From assembly GCA_029932675.1 (NCBI GenBank), contig JAOZPP010000017.1:1-44368 (forward strand): a DNA stretch of 44,368 nt, written 5' to 3'. The notes beneath the pieces were generated by a model that saw nothing but the letters and a program-made list of their open reading frames with translations, searched no databases and was not told where the DNA came from. The DNA is from a bacterium (lineage in GTDB: Bacteria; SM23-81; DAOVCL01). The translations under genes and the position numbers were made by a program. Within the stretch, counting starts at the first letter, position 1. Each line of letters begins with the position of its first letter. Shown piece by piece: positions 33,501 to 40,964 of the stretch.

Positions 33501-35025
33501 TAAGGTGGAGGAACTTCACTGTAAATACTACGCCGAGTTTGTGCATCGAAGGGAGGGGGATCTAAAGGGAAGGAGGCAGAGGGAGGCATTGGGGGAGATA
33601 GGGGAGGAGATAGAGAATGTGCGGCGGGGGTGGAACTGGGCTGTGGAGGAGGGCAGGCAGGATGAGGTGGCCAAGTATGTGGAAGGGCTATACCAATTTT
33701 ATGTTATGCGGGGCCTTCTCCAGGAGGGAGAGGGGGCATTTGGGAGGGCGGTAGAGAGGTTGGGTGGGGAGGTGGAAACCATCGACGAGCAGAGGAGCCA
33801 AACCTTGGGGAGGCTCCTTGCCCGCCAAGGGGTGTTCTCCTGTCATCTCTGCCTTTATGAAAAGGCCAAGGGGCTTCTGGAGAGAGGTCTTCTTATCTTC
33901 CGTAAACTCGGCCTTTTGGAGGAGATTGGCTTTTGCCTCAACAGCTTAGGGGAGATCGACTATAGGCTGGGGAGGAATATGGAGGGGGCAAAAAGGCTCA
34001 TAGAAGAGAGCCTAACCATTCGCAGAAAGATCGGAGACCAATGGGGGATAGCGAGGTCGCTTAACAACCTTGGCAATGTCCTCGCCGCATTGGGGAATTT
34101 AAGAGAGGCTAAACAGGTGCATCAGGAGAGCCTGACCCTCCGCAAGCAGATGGGTGATCTTCAAGGGGAGGCTATCTCTCTGCACAACTTAGCTTATGTT
34201 ACCGAGGGGATGGGGGAGTTTAACCAAGCGCGGTGCCTCTATCAGGAGAGCCTGGACATTGCCCGGGAGGTAGGCGACCGCAGACAAATCATCCTCTCTT
34301 TGAATAATCTCGGATATATTGCCTGGGCGATAGGGGAGTATGAAGAGGCGAGGCGACTCCATCTTGAGGGCCTGATGATGTCCAATGAGATTGGCCACCG
34401 CTGGGGGAGGGCTTATTCCCTTGGCGGTCTGGGTAATGTGGCTAACACATTGCGGGAGTACGGGGAGGCAGAGAAGATCCTTGAGGAGAGCCTCACCATC
34501 TCCAGGGAGATCGGCTATCAATGGGTGACAACCGTCTCCCTTGAGCATTTGGGTAATCTTGCCTACCGGCGGGGGAAGTATGAACGAGCAGAACAACTCT
34601 ATCGGGAAGGCCTATCCATTGCTCAGGGGATGGGCACCCGCTGGGGAATTGCCAGTTTTCTCAATGGCTTGGGCAATGTCGCCTATGCACGAGGGGAACA
34701 TCAGGAGTCAAAAAGGTATTGGCTGGAGGCCTTGAAAAATGCTATGGGGATTTATGCACTTCCCCTTGTCTTGGATATCCTTGTGGGCCTGGCCACTTTT
34801 CTGGCCAGGGAAGGGGAGAGAGAGAAGTCATTGGAGCTTCTTGCCCTTGTCCTTCACCACCCTTCGACCTATAGGGAGACCAATACCAGGGGGGAGCGGT
34901 TGCGATCCCAGTTTATCTCCCAACTGACTCCTCAGGTAGTCCAAGAGGCAGAAAAGAGGGGGAGAACAAGGAAGCTGGCTGAAGTGGTAGAGGAGATATT
35001 GGGAAGTGAAGGGGGGACAGAGTAG
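30547..35025 (+). CDS. Ser/Thr kinase - nitrilase-like - STAND ATPase - TPR protein (paralogue B)
   Basis: A 1492-aa protein, co-linear with paralogue A. Kinase: Lys38, HRD 129-131, DFG 149-151. Nitrilase-like domain: candidate triad Glu359, Lys439, Cys476. The STAND ATPase has P-loop GPGGMGKT from 686, LVMDNFEHL, VTSRQRL and GMPLGIELAA. The TPR array is longer than in A (LEESLTIRRKIGDQWG-type repeats). The first 110 residues are nearly the same as in A, the next 478 residues are identical, and the rest has diverged to roughly 60 percent by eye, so sensing specificity probably differs while the output domains are kept the same. It is translationally coupled to the upstream kinase and faces the phosphatase gene tail to tail. 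Confidence 0.85.
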   Translation: MIGKTVSHYRILEKLGEGGMGVVYKAEDLKLKRTVALKFLPPELMKDPEAKQRFIQEAQAAAALDHPNICTVYEIEETEGQTFISMAYIEGQNLKEKVESGPPKLEEALDIGMQVAEGLQAAHEKGIVHRDIKLANIIVTTKGQVKIMDFGLAKLRGGRKLPKEGRTLGTVAYMSPEQVRGEGVDERTDIWSLGVMLYEMVTGRLPFQGEYEQAVIYSILNEEPEPVGKLRSGVLRGLEGVIGKMLAKDVRERYQGVGELLVDLRSLRGGLGSAGLGPSVVGSVGARGGILVKDERVEFREAKDSLRVMLAQISPGYDEDVFAKEGLVRVRDGERQAEKVLKVIEYAHSLGVDVLLFPELAAPFGYLEAFEEALGEGGRDLVANICYEHTRLRDLERLLGEGEREEHGLGVGGVEGKLVNFCRIWIRAGGGVRVYTQMKLTPFSSEFSLLAKESLVCGRVLHRFITNWGNFLFLICKDYVGEVRVEGRVPMFDFLKSLTEDGLHWVFVSALNSEPEAFIHAARAFYYLQEKSSETFTVILNAAELDHTTVVFPVRPHPKIRTAEGVEMTPLFKGKPSWGTQLRFPGCQEKVISGTFHRLDKYSSMPTKEVFSPFYGADLLDLSQLGIEVEPIASQKAVPIQQKVQTPSVLHNLPPQPTAFLGREKELREIAQLLADPSCRLLTLLGPGGMGKTRLALQAAYERVGEFPQGVFFIPLGPLTSAEFLVSTIANVLKYSLYSGEDPKVQLLNYLGEKEMLLVMDNFEHLLEGAGLLGEILEAAPKVKLIVTSRQRLNLWGEWIYEVGGMSLPPDEVTGAIGDYSGVQLFLQTAQRIHPGFSLSPEEAPFVVRICRLVEGMPLGIELAAAWVRMLSCREIAQEMKRSIDFLATTLRDMPERHRSLRAVLEGSWGMLSETERWVFMRISIFRGGFSREAAERVAGASLGHLSALVDKSFVRRCSSNKYELHELMRQYGEEKLREAPEERYKVEELHCKYYAEFVHRREGDLKGRRQREALGEIGEEIENVRRGWNWAVEEGRQDEVAKYVEGLYQFYVMRGLLQEGEGAFGRAVERLGGEVETIDEQRSQTLGRLLARQGVFSCHLCLYEKAKGLLERGLLIFRKLGLLEEIGFCLNSLGEIDYRLGRNMEGAKRLIEESLTIRRKIGDQWGIARSLNNLGNVLAALGNLREAKQVHQESLTLRKQMGDLQGEAISLHNLAYVTEGMGEFNQARCLYQESLDIAREVGDRRQIILSLNNLGYIAWAIGEYEEARRLHLEGLMMSNEIGHRWGRAYSLGGLGNVANTLREYGEAEKILEESLTISREIGYQWVTTVSLEHLGNLAYRRGKYERAEQLYREGLSIAQGMGTRWGIASFLNGLGNVAYARGEHQESKRYWLEALKNAMGIYALPLVLDILVGLATFLAREGEREKSLELLALVLHHPSTYRETNTRGERLRSQFISQLTPQVVQEAEKRGRTRKLAEVVEEILGSEGGTE
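30882..32316 (+). repeat. 1435-bp stretch identical to 19729-21163 (copy B)
   Basis: Bounded by single-base differences at 30881 and 32317. Direct orientation relative to copy A, 11 kb apart. Confidence 0.85.
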
Positions 35026-35055
35026 TCCCTCCAACAGAGCCATTGAGGAAGGAAG

Positions 35056-36324
35056 TCAGGCCTTCAACGCTACTAAGGTCATATCATCACCCTGGGGTTG
35101 CTCCCCCTGAAAGGAGAGGGCAGAGGCGGCGATCCTCTGGCAGATCTCTTGTGCTGAACCCTCTTGATTCTCCATGAGGATCCTCAGTAGCCTCTCCTCT
35201 TCGAACATCTCATCCCTTTCATTGCTTGCTTCGGTCGCGCCGTCTGTGTAGAGAAGCAAGAGGTCGCCCGGTTTCAAATGGACGGTTTCTTCCTCATAGA
35301 CGGAACTATCAAGCATTCCCAGGACCAACCCACCCCTGTCCAGTTTCTGAGTGTTTCCTTTATTATCGAGGAGAATGGGGAAGTTATGTCCAGCATTTGT
35401 GTAGGTAAAGGCTCTCTTGGGGATATCCAAAACCCCGTAGAAGAGGGTAATAAACTTCCCGGCATCGATGGTTTTAGAAAGCATAAGGTTGACTTGAGTT
35501 ACTGCTTCTTTCACGGACCGGTTGATGAGCGCTTGAGCCCGCAGGCTGGCTTGGAGATTTGCCATCAGCAGGGCTGCCGGGGTTCCCTTGCCGGAGACAT
35601 CCGCTATGGCAACTCCTAAGTGATGTTGGTCAATCTCGATGAAATCGTAATAGTCACCACCGACTTGCTTGGCGGGGATGGAAAGGCCGTAGATCTCCAT
35701 CCCTTCGATCGATGGATTTCCTTGAGGGAGGAGGCTCTTTTGGATACGCCGGGCCACCCTCAAGTCCTCCTCTAAAGCGAGAAGCCTTCGTTCCTCCTCA
35801 TAGAGTCGGGCGTTCTCAATTGTCTGGGCTGACTGAATGGCGATAATCGATAGAAGCCTCTGATCCCCCGCGGTAAAACCTCCCCCACTCTTGTTGAACA
35901 GAGAGATATGGCCAATGACTTTATTCTTCACCTTAAGGGGGACGGCCAAGATCGATTTGATCCCCCCCGTTTCCTCCCTGATTCCGGAGAACCTTTCGTC
36001 TGTGCTTAAGTCGTTTATTAAGAGGGGCTTCTGATTCTTGAGCATCCAGCCAGTTAGGCTCACCCCTAACCTATAGGGAACGTCTCCCCGCTTTGTATCC
36101 ATTACCCTCACAAATGTCTTCAAGGGATCAGCCTGGTCCTCCTGGAGGAGGGTTACCGCTCCCTGTTCTACTCCGATTCTCCTGATACACTTGGAGACGA
36201 TGAGCTTGGTTATCTCCTCCACATTCATCGTTGAACCGATGGCCACAGCGATCTCGTTGAGGATGGAGAGTTCCTCCACTGCCTCTCGTAGTTTTAGAAC
36301 TTCCTTTTCTAAGTCTTTTTTCAT
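35056..36324 (-). CDS. GAF-domain SpoIIE-type PP2C phosphatase
   Basis: A 422-aa protein. A short N-terminal coiled coil leads into a GAF domain (about 18-172; LSILNEIAVAIGST, VPLKVKNKVIGHISL, FTAGDQRLLSIIA). A signalling helix (LALEEDLRVARRIQKSLLP) connects to the PPM/SpoIIE phosphatase domain (about 205-421) with metal ligands in GGDYYDF (222-228), DVSGKG (242-247), YTDGATEA and GDDMTLVAL. Such proteins remove phosphate from serine or threonine of anti-sigma antagonists or kinase targets in response to small ligands. Next to three Ser/Thr kinase genes it is a good candidate for the opposing activity. Transcribed away from the toxin-antitoxin pair, starting 6 bp after the RelE-like stop. Confidence 0.88.
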   Translation of the reverse strand: MKKDLEKEVLKLREAVEELSILNEIAVAIGSTMNVEEITKLIVSKCIRRIGVEQGAVTLLQEDQADPLKTFVRVMDTKRGDVPYRLGVSLTGWMLKNQKPLLINDLSTDERFSGIREETGGIKSILAVPLKVKNKVIGHISLFNKSGGGFTAGDQRLLSIIAIQSAQTIENARLYEEERRLLALEEDLRVARRIQKSLLPQGNPSIEGMEIYGLSIPAKQVGGDYYDFIEIDQHHLGVAIADVSGKGTPAALLMANLQASLRAQALINRSVKEAVTQVNLMLSKTIDAGKFITLFYGVLDIPKRAFTYTNAGHNFPILLDNKGNTQKLDRGGLVLGMLDSSVYEEETVHLKPGDLLLLYTDGATEASNERDEMFEEERLLRILMENQEGSAQEICQRIAASALSFQGEQPQGDDMTLVALKA

Positions 36325-36330
36325 CTGGAC

Positions 36331-36651
36331 TTAGCTGCCTCCAGCAATACCGTTTTGACAGGATAACGCAAAAGCCCACCGGTAAGGCAAGGTTGATATA
36401 TCCCTATCTGTAGGACTCCGATGGCTGATCCTCAATATAAGGCCCGTATCTTCAATGACGGTGTAAATGACCCTATAATCTCCGCCCCTAAAATTCCGCA
36501 ACCCCGCAAACTTTCCTGTCAGCATTGGGAATCGCCCTGCGTTTTCAGGCAGATATTCTTCAATTTTTTTAAGAACCTTATCTGCCTGATCTATGTCTAT
36601 TTTCTTAGGGTCCCGTGAGACTGACTTTTTGAATGCTATCTTATAACTCAA
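36331..36651 (-). CDS. RelE/ParE-family toxin with altered C-terminus
   Basis: A 106-aa protein with a TTG start overlapping the antitoxin gene by 11 bp. The first 78 residues are typical RelE-type mRNA interferase: YKIAFKKSVSRDPKKID, LKKIEEYLPENAG, KFAGLRNFRGGDYRVIYTV, LILRISHR. Members usually end within about ten residues of this point, but here 28 unrelated residues follow, running into a partial GACAGGAT repeat (36357-36367). A frameshift or repeat insertion probably replaced the normal end. Activity is uncertain. Confidence 0.75.
   Translation of the reverse strand: MSYKIAFKKSVSRDPKKIDIDQADKVLKKIEEYLPENAGRFPMLTGKFAGLRNFRGGDYRVIYTVIEDTGLILRISHRSPTDRDISTLPYRWAFALSCQNGIAGGS
36357..36367. 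repeat. GACAGGAT-family repeat, short remnant
   Basis: GACAGGATAAC lies within the aberrant end of the RelE-like gene. Confidence 0.35.
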
Positions 36652-36859
36652 GTTCTTTCCTCATTTCATCTAACCTGACAACGGGATCAGAGGTATCGTG
36701 CAGTCGATCTATTGCTACCTGCAGATCAGCTAGTTCGGCCCAATAAGCTTCCAACGCTTTCTGAATATGGAAAGACTTAGGGCGTTCTGTTTCTTTAGCA
36801 ATCTCAGATAGCCTTGCAGTCAGACCATCAGGGGGTCGTACAGAAATAGCTTTGCTCGT
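36641..36859 (-). CDS. Ribbon-helix-helix antitoxin; start codon appears to be ACG
   Basis: A CopG/RHH-type antitoxin of about 72 residues: beta strand SKAISVRPPD, then helices LTARLSEIAKETERPKSFHIQKALEAYWAEL, and a C-terminal toxin-binding tail ending RKELEL. The frame has no ATG, GTG or TTG at the expected place. GGAGG (36866-36870) lies exactly 6 nt before an ACG (36857-36859) that aligns with the usual Met-Ser-Lys-Ala start, so a T-to-C change of the start codon is likely. A long upstream extension is possible but contains no family sequence. It overlaps and precedes the RelE-like toxin. Confidence 0.65.
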   Translation of the reverse strand, partial: TSKAISVRPPDGLTARLSEIAKETERPKSFHIQKALEAYWAELADLQVAIDRLHDTSDPVVRLDEMRKELEL

Positions 36860-36935
36860 GCATTGCCTCCAGTGTATTGTTTGTATTGCAATATAGTTGA
36901 CGTAAAACGAAAGTGCAAGAAATTTTTGAAGAGGA

Positions 36936-37064
36936 GATAACGGCCAGGAGTTTAGCCGCACGCGGGTTTATCGCTGTGCCCATCAATCCACAGAACGACT
37001 CGTCACCCAGACCAGCATCAATTGGAACCTCGACCAGCGTGTAGGCTGCAACGACTTGTTAGGC
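36936..37064 (-). other. attC-like sequence downstream of the nucleotidyltransferase gene
   Basis: Read on the minus strand, GCCTAACAAGTCGTTGCAGC (37064-37045) has the form of an attC inverse core (RYYYAAC) and L-box. It is placed 58 bp after the gene's stop, as in an integron cassette. About 105 nt further on GCGGCTAAACTCCTGGCCGT followed by TATC (to 36936) resembles the opposite end, though its core (GTTATCT) is off-consensus. No integrase is in the window. Could be chance. Confidence 0.25.
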
Positions 37065-37121
37065 GTGCCTTCCATCCCCGTGGCGGTGTCTCTCCCATCC
37101 TCCTTCAGCAGGGCTTTTGCC

Positions 37122-37745
37122 TTACACCGTCTGAGCACCTTCACCATCGAGTCGCCGACTCCACGGATGTCTACCGGGAAATTGCACCTTCAACGCCGAC
37201 TGCAACCACAGCTTCTGGGTTTCATTCAGCAGAGGCAATACCGCCTCGAAATCCCTCTCATCCTTCACCGTGGGCTCCTGCCTTGCCTTGTATAACAGTT
37301 GGATTTCCGGTGACAGGTAAGGAATTCCCTCAGGCGTCTCCCGCCCCAGACTCGCCAACGACCCACCAATGCTGGGTGCTCGCCGAAAGACCCATCTATC
37401 GCCTACCGTGTCCATGAACATTACCTCAAGAGCCCACAACGAATCAGGCGTTCGTCTACACCAAACCTGATTCACCCCTAGCCCAAGATATTCTCCCGCC
37501 AGCCACGGCTTCAGACCAGGTTGATTAGTCCTGTGCAGGTCCCAACCCTTCAGATATCCTTGCATGACCAGTTGGTCTCTCCGCAGTATCAGTACGTCAA
37601 AGTCGTCATGCTCTCGGGTTGTCCGCCCAACGAAAAGGTCAATGGCCACACCGCCAGCTACCCACCAAGGTATAGATAGAGCCCTGAACAACTGACTCGC
37701 TTCTTCAGTTGTCATGGGCTCCCACTCATGATGTTCTAAAGACAT
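37122..37745 (-). CDS. Aminoglycoside adenylyltransferase-like nucleotidyltransferase
   Basis: A 207-aa protein. The nucleotidyltransferase signature is complete: WWVAGGVAIDLFVGRTTREHDDFDV, with the GG loop and the acidic D-x-D residues, followed by RRDQLVMQGYLKGWDLHR. The C-terminal part (PEIQLLYKARQEPTVKDERDFEAVLPLL ... GRHPWSRRL) follows the ANT(2'')/LinB-like pattern. These enzymes transfer AMP to aminoglycosides or lincosamides, but many environmental members have unknown substrates, so resistance is not claimed. It is slightly longer at the C-terminus than usual (DGEGAQTV tail). Confidence 0.75.
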   Translation of the reverse strand: MSLEHHEWEPMTTEEASQLFRALSIPWWVAGGVAIDLFVGRTTREHDDFDVLILRRDQLVMQGYLKGWDLHRTNQPGLKPWLAGEYLGLGVNQVWCRRTPDSLWALEVMFMDTVGDRWVFRRAPSIGGSLASLGRETPEGIPYLSPEIQLLYKARQEPTVKDERDFEAVLPLLNETQKLWLQSALKVQFPGRHPWSRRLDGEGAQTV

Positions 37746-37789
37746 ACTCCTCTCACCTGAGATAACTCCTTCTTACAGAACAGAAAGAA

Positions 37790-37926
37790 GGGGGACACCT
37801 TTTATAAGTTTTTATGAAGCAAAAAGATAGCTATTTTTATTGACTAAATGTTGCATATTAGAGGCTCCAAGAGATTAAATAGTTTCTAATATGCAATAAA
37901 AAAAGAGCTTGTAAAAGGTGTCCCCC
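37790..37926. mobile_element. 137-bp nested palindrome, MITE-like
   Basis: Outer arms GGGGGACACCTTTTATAAG (37790-37808) and CTTGTAAAAGGTGTCCCCC (37908-37926) match with one mismatch. A perfect 12-bp inner inverted repeat TTGCATATTAGA/TCTAATATGCAA (37851-37862 with 37885-37896) is nested inside. The centre is AT-rich and non-coding. No clear target duplication. It sits at the junction between the backbone and the AT-richer efflux operon. Confidence 0.6.
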
Positions 37927-37999
37927 CAAGCCCACGGTCCAGGTAATTTAGTTGGGTGGCGTGTTTATGTCCAACCAATTTAAGATTTAGAGATAAAAA

Positions 38000-39124
38000 T
38001 CAACCCAGTCGTTTATGGAAGCGTAAACTGGCTAAAATGAACATCAGTCCCCCGAATACAGTCATGGCTGCCCCCTGTCTCCACAAGTACCCAAGCGGTG
38101 TTCCCTTCAAATAAATCTCACGAACGATTATCATAAAATAACGCACCGGATTTAAATAGGTAATGGCCTGAATGGCCGAGGGCATATTTTCGATAGGGAT
38201 GAAAAGTCCGGATAGCAAAAGGGATAATACCAAAAAAAACCAGGCTAAAAACATGGCCTGTTGTTGTGTTTGAGTGATAGTTGAAATAAAAATCCCCAGT
38301 GACAGACCACTTAAGGTAAACAATACAGCTAATAGCTCCAGACCTAACAGACTGCCTTGCATCCACAAGCCAAAAATAAAACGGGCAGCCACCATACCAA
38401 CGTTGAAAAGCAGCATCACAATTAAAGCCAAAGGAATAATTTTGCCCGCTAACAGCTCCCAGTTGTGTATTGGCGTGACCATTAGTTGTTCCAGTGTGCC
38501 GATCTCTTTTTCTCGAACGATTGACATACCAGTCAAAAAAGCGCTAATGATCATGATCAACATGGATAATATGCCAGGCACAATGTTGTAAACACTTTCC
38601 AGGTCCGGATTGTAAAGCATACGCGTTTCAAGAGTAGTTAAATGAATGGAAGCTAACTGTCTTGGTGAAAGGCCCATTTCCAACAGCCAGTCTCTTTGTA
38701 AGCGCTTGGCCAGGAGATTAACGTATGCGGCAATCACGCCGGCCGAATTGCCATCAACCCCGTCAATCAAAGTCATCAGTTGAGGGGAATGCCCTGCCTT
38801 TAAGTCACGCTCGAAGCGTGGCGGAATGATCACGGCTAATTGCGCTTTCCCTCCGGTAATCCAGATACGGGCCTTGGCCATATTTGGCAGACGACCTAAA
38901 TAATTGAAAGTACGGGAAGTCTGCAAAACATCTTCAATACGCCTGCTAAAAGAGGAATTGTCTTCGTTAACCAGAACGGTGGGAATATTTTTAATGTCTG
39001 TTGTCACGGCAAAGCCCATGACCACTAACTGAAGGACAGGAACAACAAAAATAATTCCAATAAAAATTTTTTCGCGAACGATTTGTCGGAATTCCTTTTG
39101 AATGATGTAGAACAATCGTTGCAT
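38000..39124 (-). CDS. ABC-2 type permease (YbhR-like)
   Basis: A 374-aa protein with the YbhR/YhhJ layout: an N-terminal membrane helix (IGIIFVVPVLQLVVMGFAV), a large extracytoplasmic domain (about 45-175), then five membrane helices (IVPGILSMLIMIISAFLTGMS and onwards). The coupling motif after the second helix is VREKEIGTLEQLMVTPI. Last gene of the efflux operon, 2 bp after the other permease; the two probably form the heterodimeric channel. No terminator is obvious after it. Confidence 0.88.
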   Translation of the reverse strand: MQRLFYIIQKEFRQIVREKIFIGIIFVVPVLQLVVMGFAVTTDIKNIPTVLVNEDNSSFSRRIEDVLQTSRTFNYLGRLPNMAKARIWITGGKAQLAVIIPPRFERDLKAGHSPQLMTLIDGVDGNSAGVIAAYVNLLAKRLQRDWLLEMGLSPRQLASIHLTTLETRMLYNPDLESVYNIVPGILSMLIMIISAFLTGMSIVREKEIGTLEQLMVTPIHNWELLAGKIIPLALIVMLLFNVGMVAARFIFGLWMQGSLLGLELLAVLFTLSGLSLGIFISTITQTQQQAMFLAWFFLVLSLLLSGLFIPIENMPSAIQAITYLNPVRYFMIIVREIYLKGTPLGYLWRQGAAMTVFGGLMFILASLRFHKRLG

Positions 39125-39126
39125 GG

Positions 39127-40230
39127 TTACTCCAGACTTGTCTTAAATTTTTTAATACTCAGAACAATCATAAATGCAGCCAGGCCAATTAAGTAGCCGA
39201 TTTGCACTTTGAGTTCTAACAGACTGTTGCCCTTTAACAAGATGCCGCGAATGATCTTCAAGAAATGCGTGGCGGGAATGATTTTACTGACGTATTGGAA
39301 AAGGAACGGCATGCTTGGAACTGGAAAAATAAAGCCGCTAAGCAGAATGGTCGGTAAAATAGTCATCAATAGAGCAATGAGCATGGCCGTACGTTGTGAA
39401 TCAGTAATGGTGGAAACAAACAGACCAAAACTTAAACCCGTTAATAGATAAAGGATGAGCGTGAGTAGCAACAGTAAAACGGAACCTTCCACTGGCACCT
39501 GAAACCAGTAATGACCAATTACTAAAATAATGGTGCTATCCAAAAATCCCAGGACAATGTAGGGAATGACCTTACCCAAAATGATTTGCGAGGCACGAAC
39601 CGGGCTGACCAGAATTTGTTCAAACGTGCCGCGCTCTTTTTCGCGTGCGATGGCAATGCTGGTAAGCAACGCGCTAATCAACAAAATAATGACGGCAATC
39701 AGCCCCGGAACAAAAAAGTAGTCCGACTTTAAATCAGGGTTGAACATGAAGCGTGGAATAATTTCAAACGGAAATTTAAATTGCGGATTATTTTCAGTAT
39801 TAAAGAGCGCTATGATCTTTTGCAGGTAACTCTGAATGAAATTTGCAGCGTTGGGATCGCTAGCATCTATCAACAACTGGATGGGGGTAAATCTTTCCTG
39901 TTTAAGAGATCGCGCGAAGTCAGCCGGGATGACCATAATACAGCGTACCTTACGTTGTTGAAGATAAGATTCGAATTGCTGCTCGGGTATGTCGTAAGCC
40001 TGAATGTTGAAAAAATCACTGCTTTGCAAATGATTGATCAACATTCTGCTTTGTGGTATGCGTGATCGATCGACTACGGCAATCTCTATTTGTCTCATTT
40101 CAAGCGTAATGGCATAACCAAACAGGATGAGCATGATTACGGGCATAATGAAAATGATGATCAAAGTCTGGTAATCACGCACGATGTGTAAAAACTCTTT
40201 TTTTACAATGCTCATAAAGGTTCTGGTCAT
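39127..40230 (-). CDS. ABC-2 type permease (YbhS-like)
   Basis: A 367-aa protein with the same topology as its neighbour: the first helix (IIIFIMPVIMLILFGYAITL), an extracytoplasmic domain, five C-terminal helices and the coupling motif AREKERGTFEQILVSPV. It overlaps the upstream ATPase gene by 4 bp (ATGA). Probable partner permease for drug or lipid export. Confidence 0.88.
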   Translation of the reverse strand: MTRTFMSIVKKEFLHIVRDYQTLIIIFIMPVIMLILFGYAITLEMRQIEIAVVDRSRIPQSRMLINHLQSSDFFNIQAYDIPEQQFESYLQQRKVRCIMVIPADFARSLKQERFTPIQLLIDASDPNAANFIQSYLQKIIALFNTENNPQFKFPFEIIPRFMFNPDLKSDYFFVPGLIAVIILLISALLTSIAIAREKERGTFEQILVSPVRASQIILGKVIPYIVLGFLDSTIILVIGHYWFQVPVEGSVLLLLLTLILYLLTGLSFGLFVSTITDSQRTAMLIALLMTILPTILLSGFIFPVPSMPFLFQYVSKIIPATHFLKIIRGILLKGNSLLELKVQIGYLIGLAAFMIVLSIKKFKTSLE

Positions 40231-40964
40231 TTGGGCTTTTCTCCGATAGATTTCAAAAACACCTCCTGCATGGACGATGCCTGGTATTTTTCTTTCAATT
40301 TTTGTGGCGCATCTAATTCAATAATTCTGCCATTTTGCATGATGGAAATGCGCTGGCAATACTCCGCTTCGTCCATGAAATGAGTGGTGACGAAAACGGT
40401 TTTGCCTTGAGCAGCCAGCTCGTAAATCAAAAGCCAGAATTGTCGCCGTGATTCCGGGTCAACGCCGCTGGTTGGTTCATCTAAGAAGATGATTTCTGGC
40501 TCGTGTAAAAGGGCAGTGCTTAAAGCCATGCGTTGTTTTAGTCCTAAAGGCAATTCAGCGGTCAGCGTGTCTGACCGATCCGAGAGGTTTAAGTAATCCA
40601 GCAATTCTTCACTTTTTTGTTTGATCTCCTTGCGGCTCAGACCGTAAATGCCACCGTAAAATTCGATATTTTCGCGCACGGTTAAATCTTCGTAAAGGCT
40701 AAAGCGTTGACTCATGTAGCCGATGTGCTGCTTAATCTGCTCCTGTTGGGTGAACACATCAAATCCACCAACGCTTGCCCACCCGGCAGTGGGTAGTAAC
40801 AGGCCACACAACATGCGGATGGTAGTTGTTTTACCGGCCCCATTGGCCCCTAAAAAACCAAAGATTTCACCTTTTTTTACCTGAAACGTAACCCGATCAA
40901 CAGCAGTAAAACCACCGAATTTTTTGGTTAATTCTTTAACTTCAACAGTATTGTTGTTACTCAT
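40227..40964 (-). CDS. ABC transporter ATPase (YbhF C-half-like)
   Basis: A 245-aa protein with Walker A GANGAGKTTT, Walker B IIFLDEPTSGVDPES and H-loop TTHFMDEAEYC. The signature motif is ELPLGLKQRMA instead of LSGGQ, as in the second ATPase half of YbhF, so it probably supplies the degenerate site of an asymmetric ATPase pair. Four-base overlap (ATGA) with the upstream ATPase gene. Confidence 0.9.
   Translation of the reverse strand: MSNNNTVEVKELTKKFGGFTAVDRVTFQVKKGEIFGFLGANGAGKTTTIRMLCGLLLPTAGWASVGGFDVFTQQEQIKQHIGYMSQRFSLYEDLTVRENIEFYGGIYGLSRKEIKQKSEELLDYLNLSDRSDTLTAELPLGLKQRMALSTALLHEPEIIFLDEPTSGVDPESRRQFWLLIYELAAQGKTVFVTTHFMDEAEYCQRISIMQNGRIIELDAPQKLKEKYQASSMQEVFLKSIGEKPK

Noticed and set aside
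37022-37417. 131-aa plus-strand reading frame
   Set aside because: Antisense to the adenylyltransferase-like gene and its downstream region; low-complexity composition of a shadow frame.
37122-37745. Clinical aminoglycoside resistance gene
   Set aside because: Only the fold-level motifs match; substrate cannot be told from sequence.
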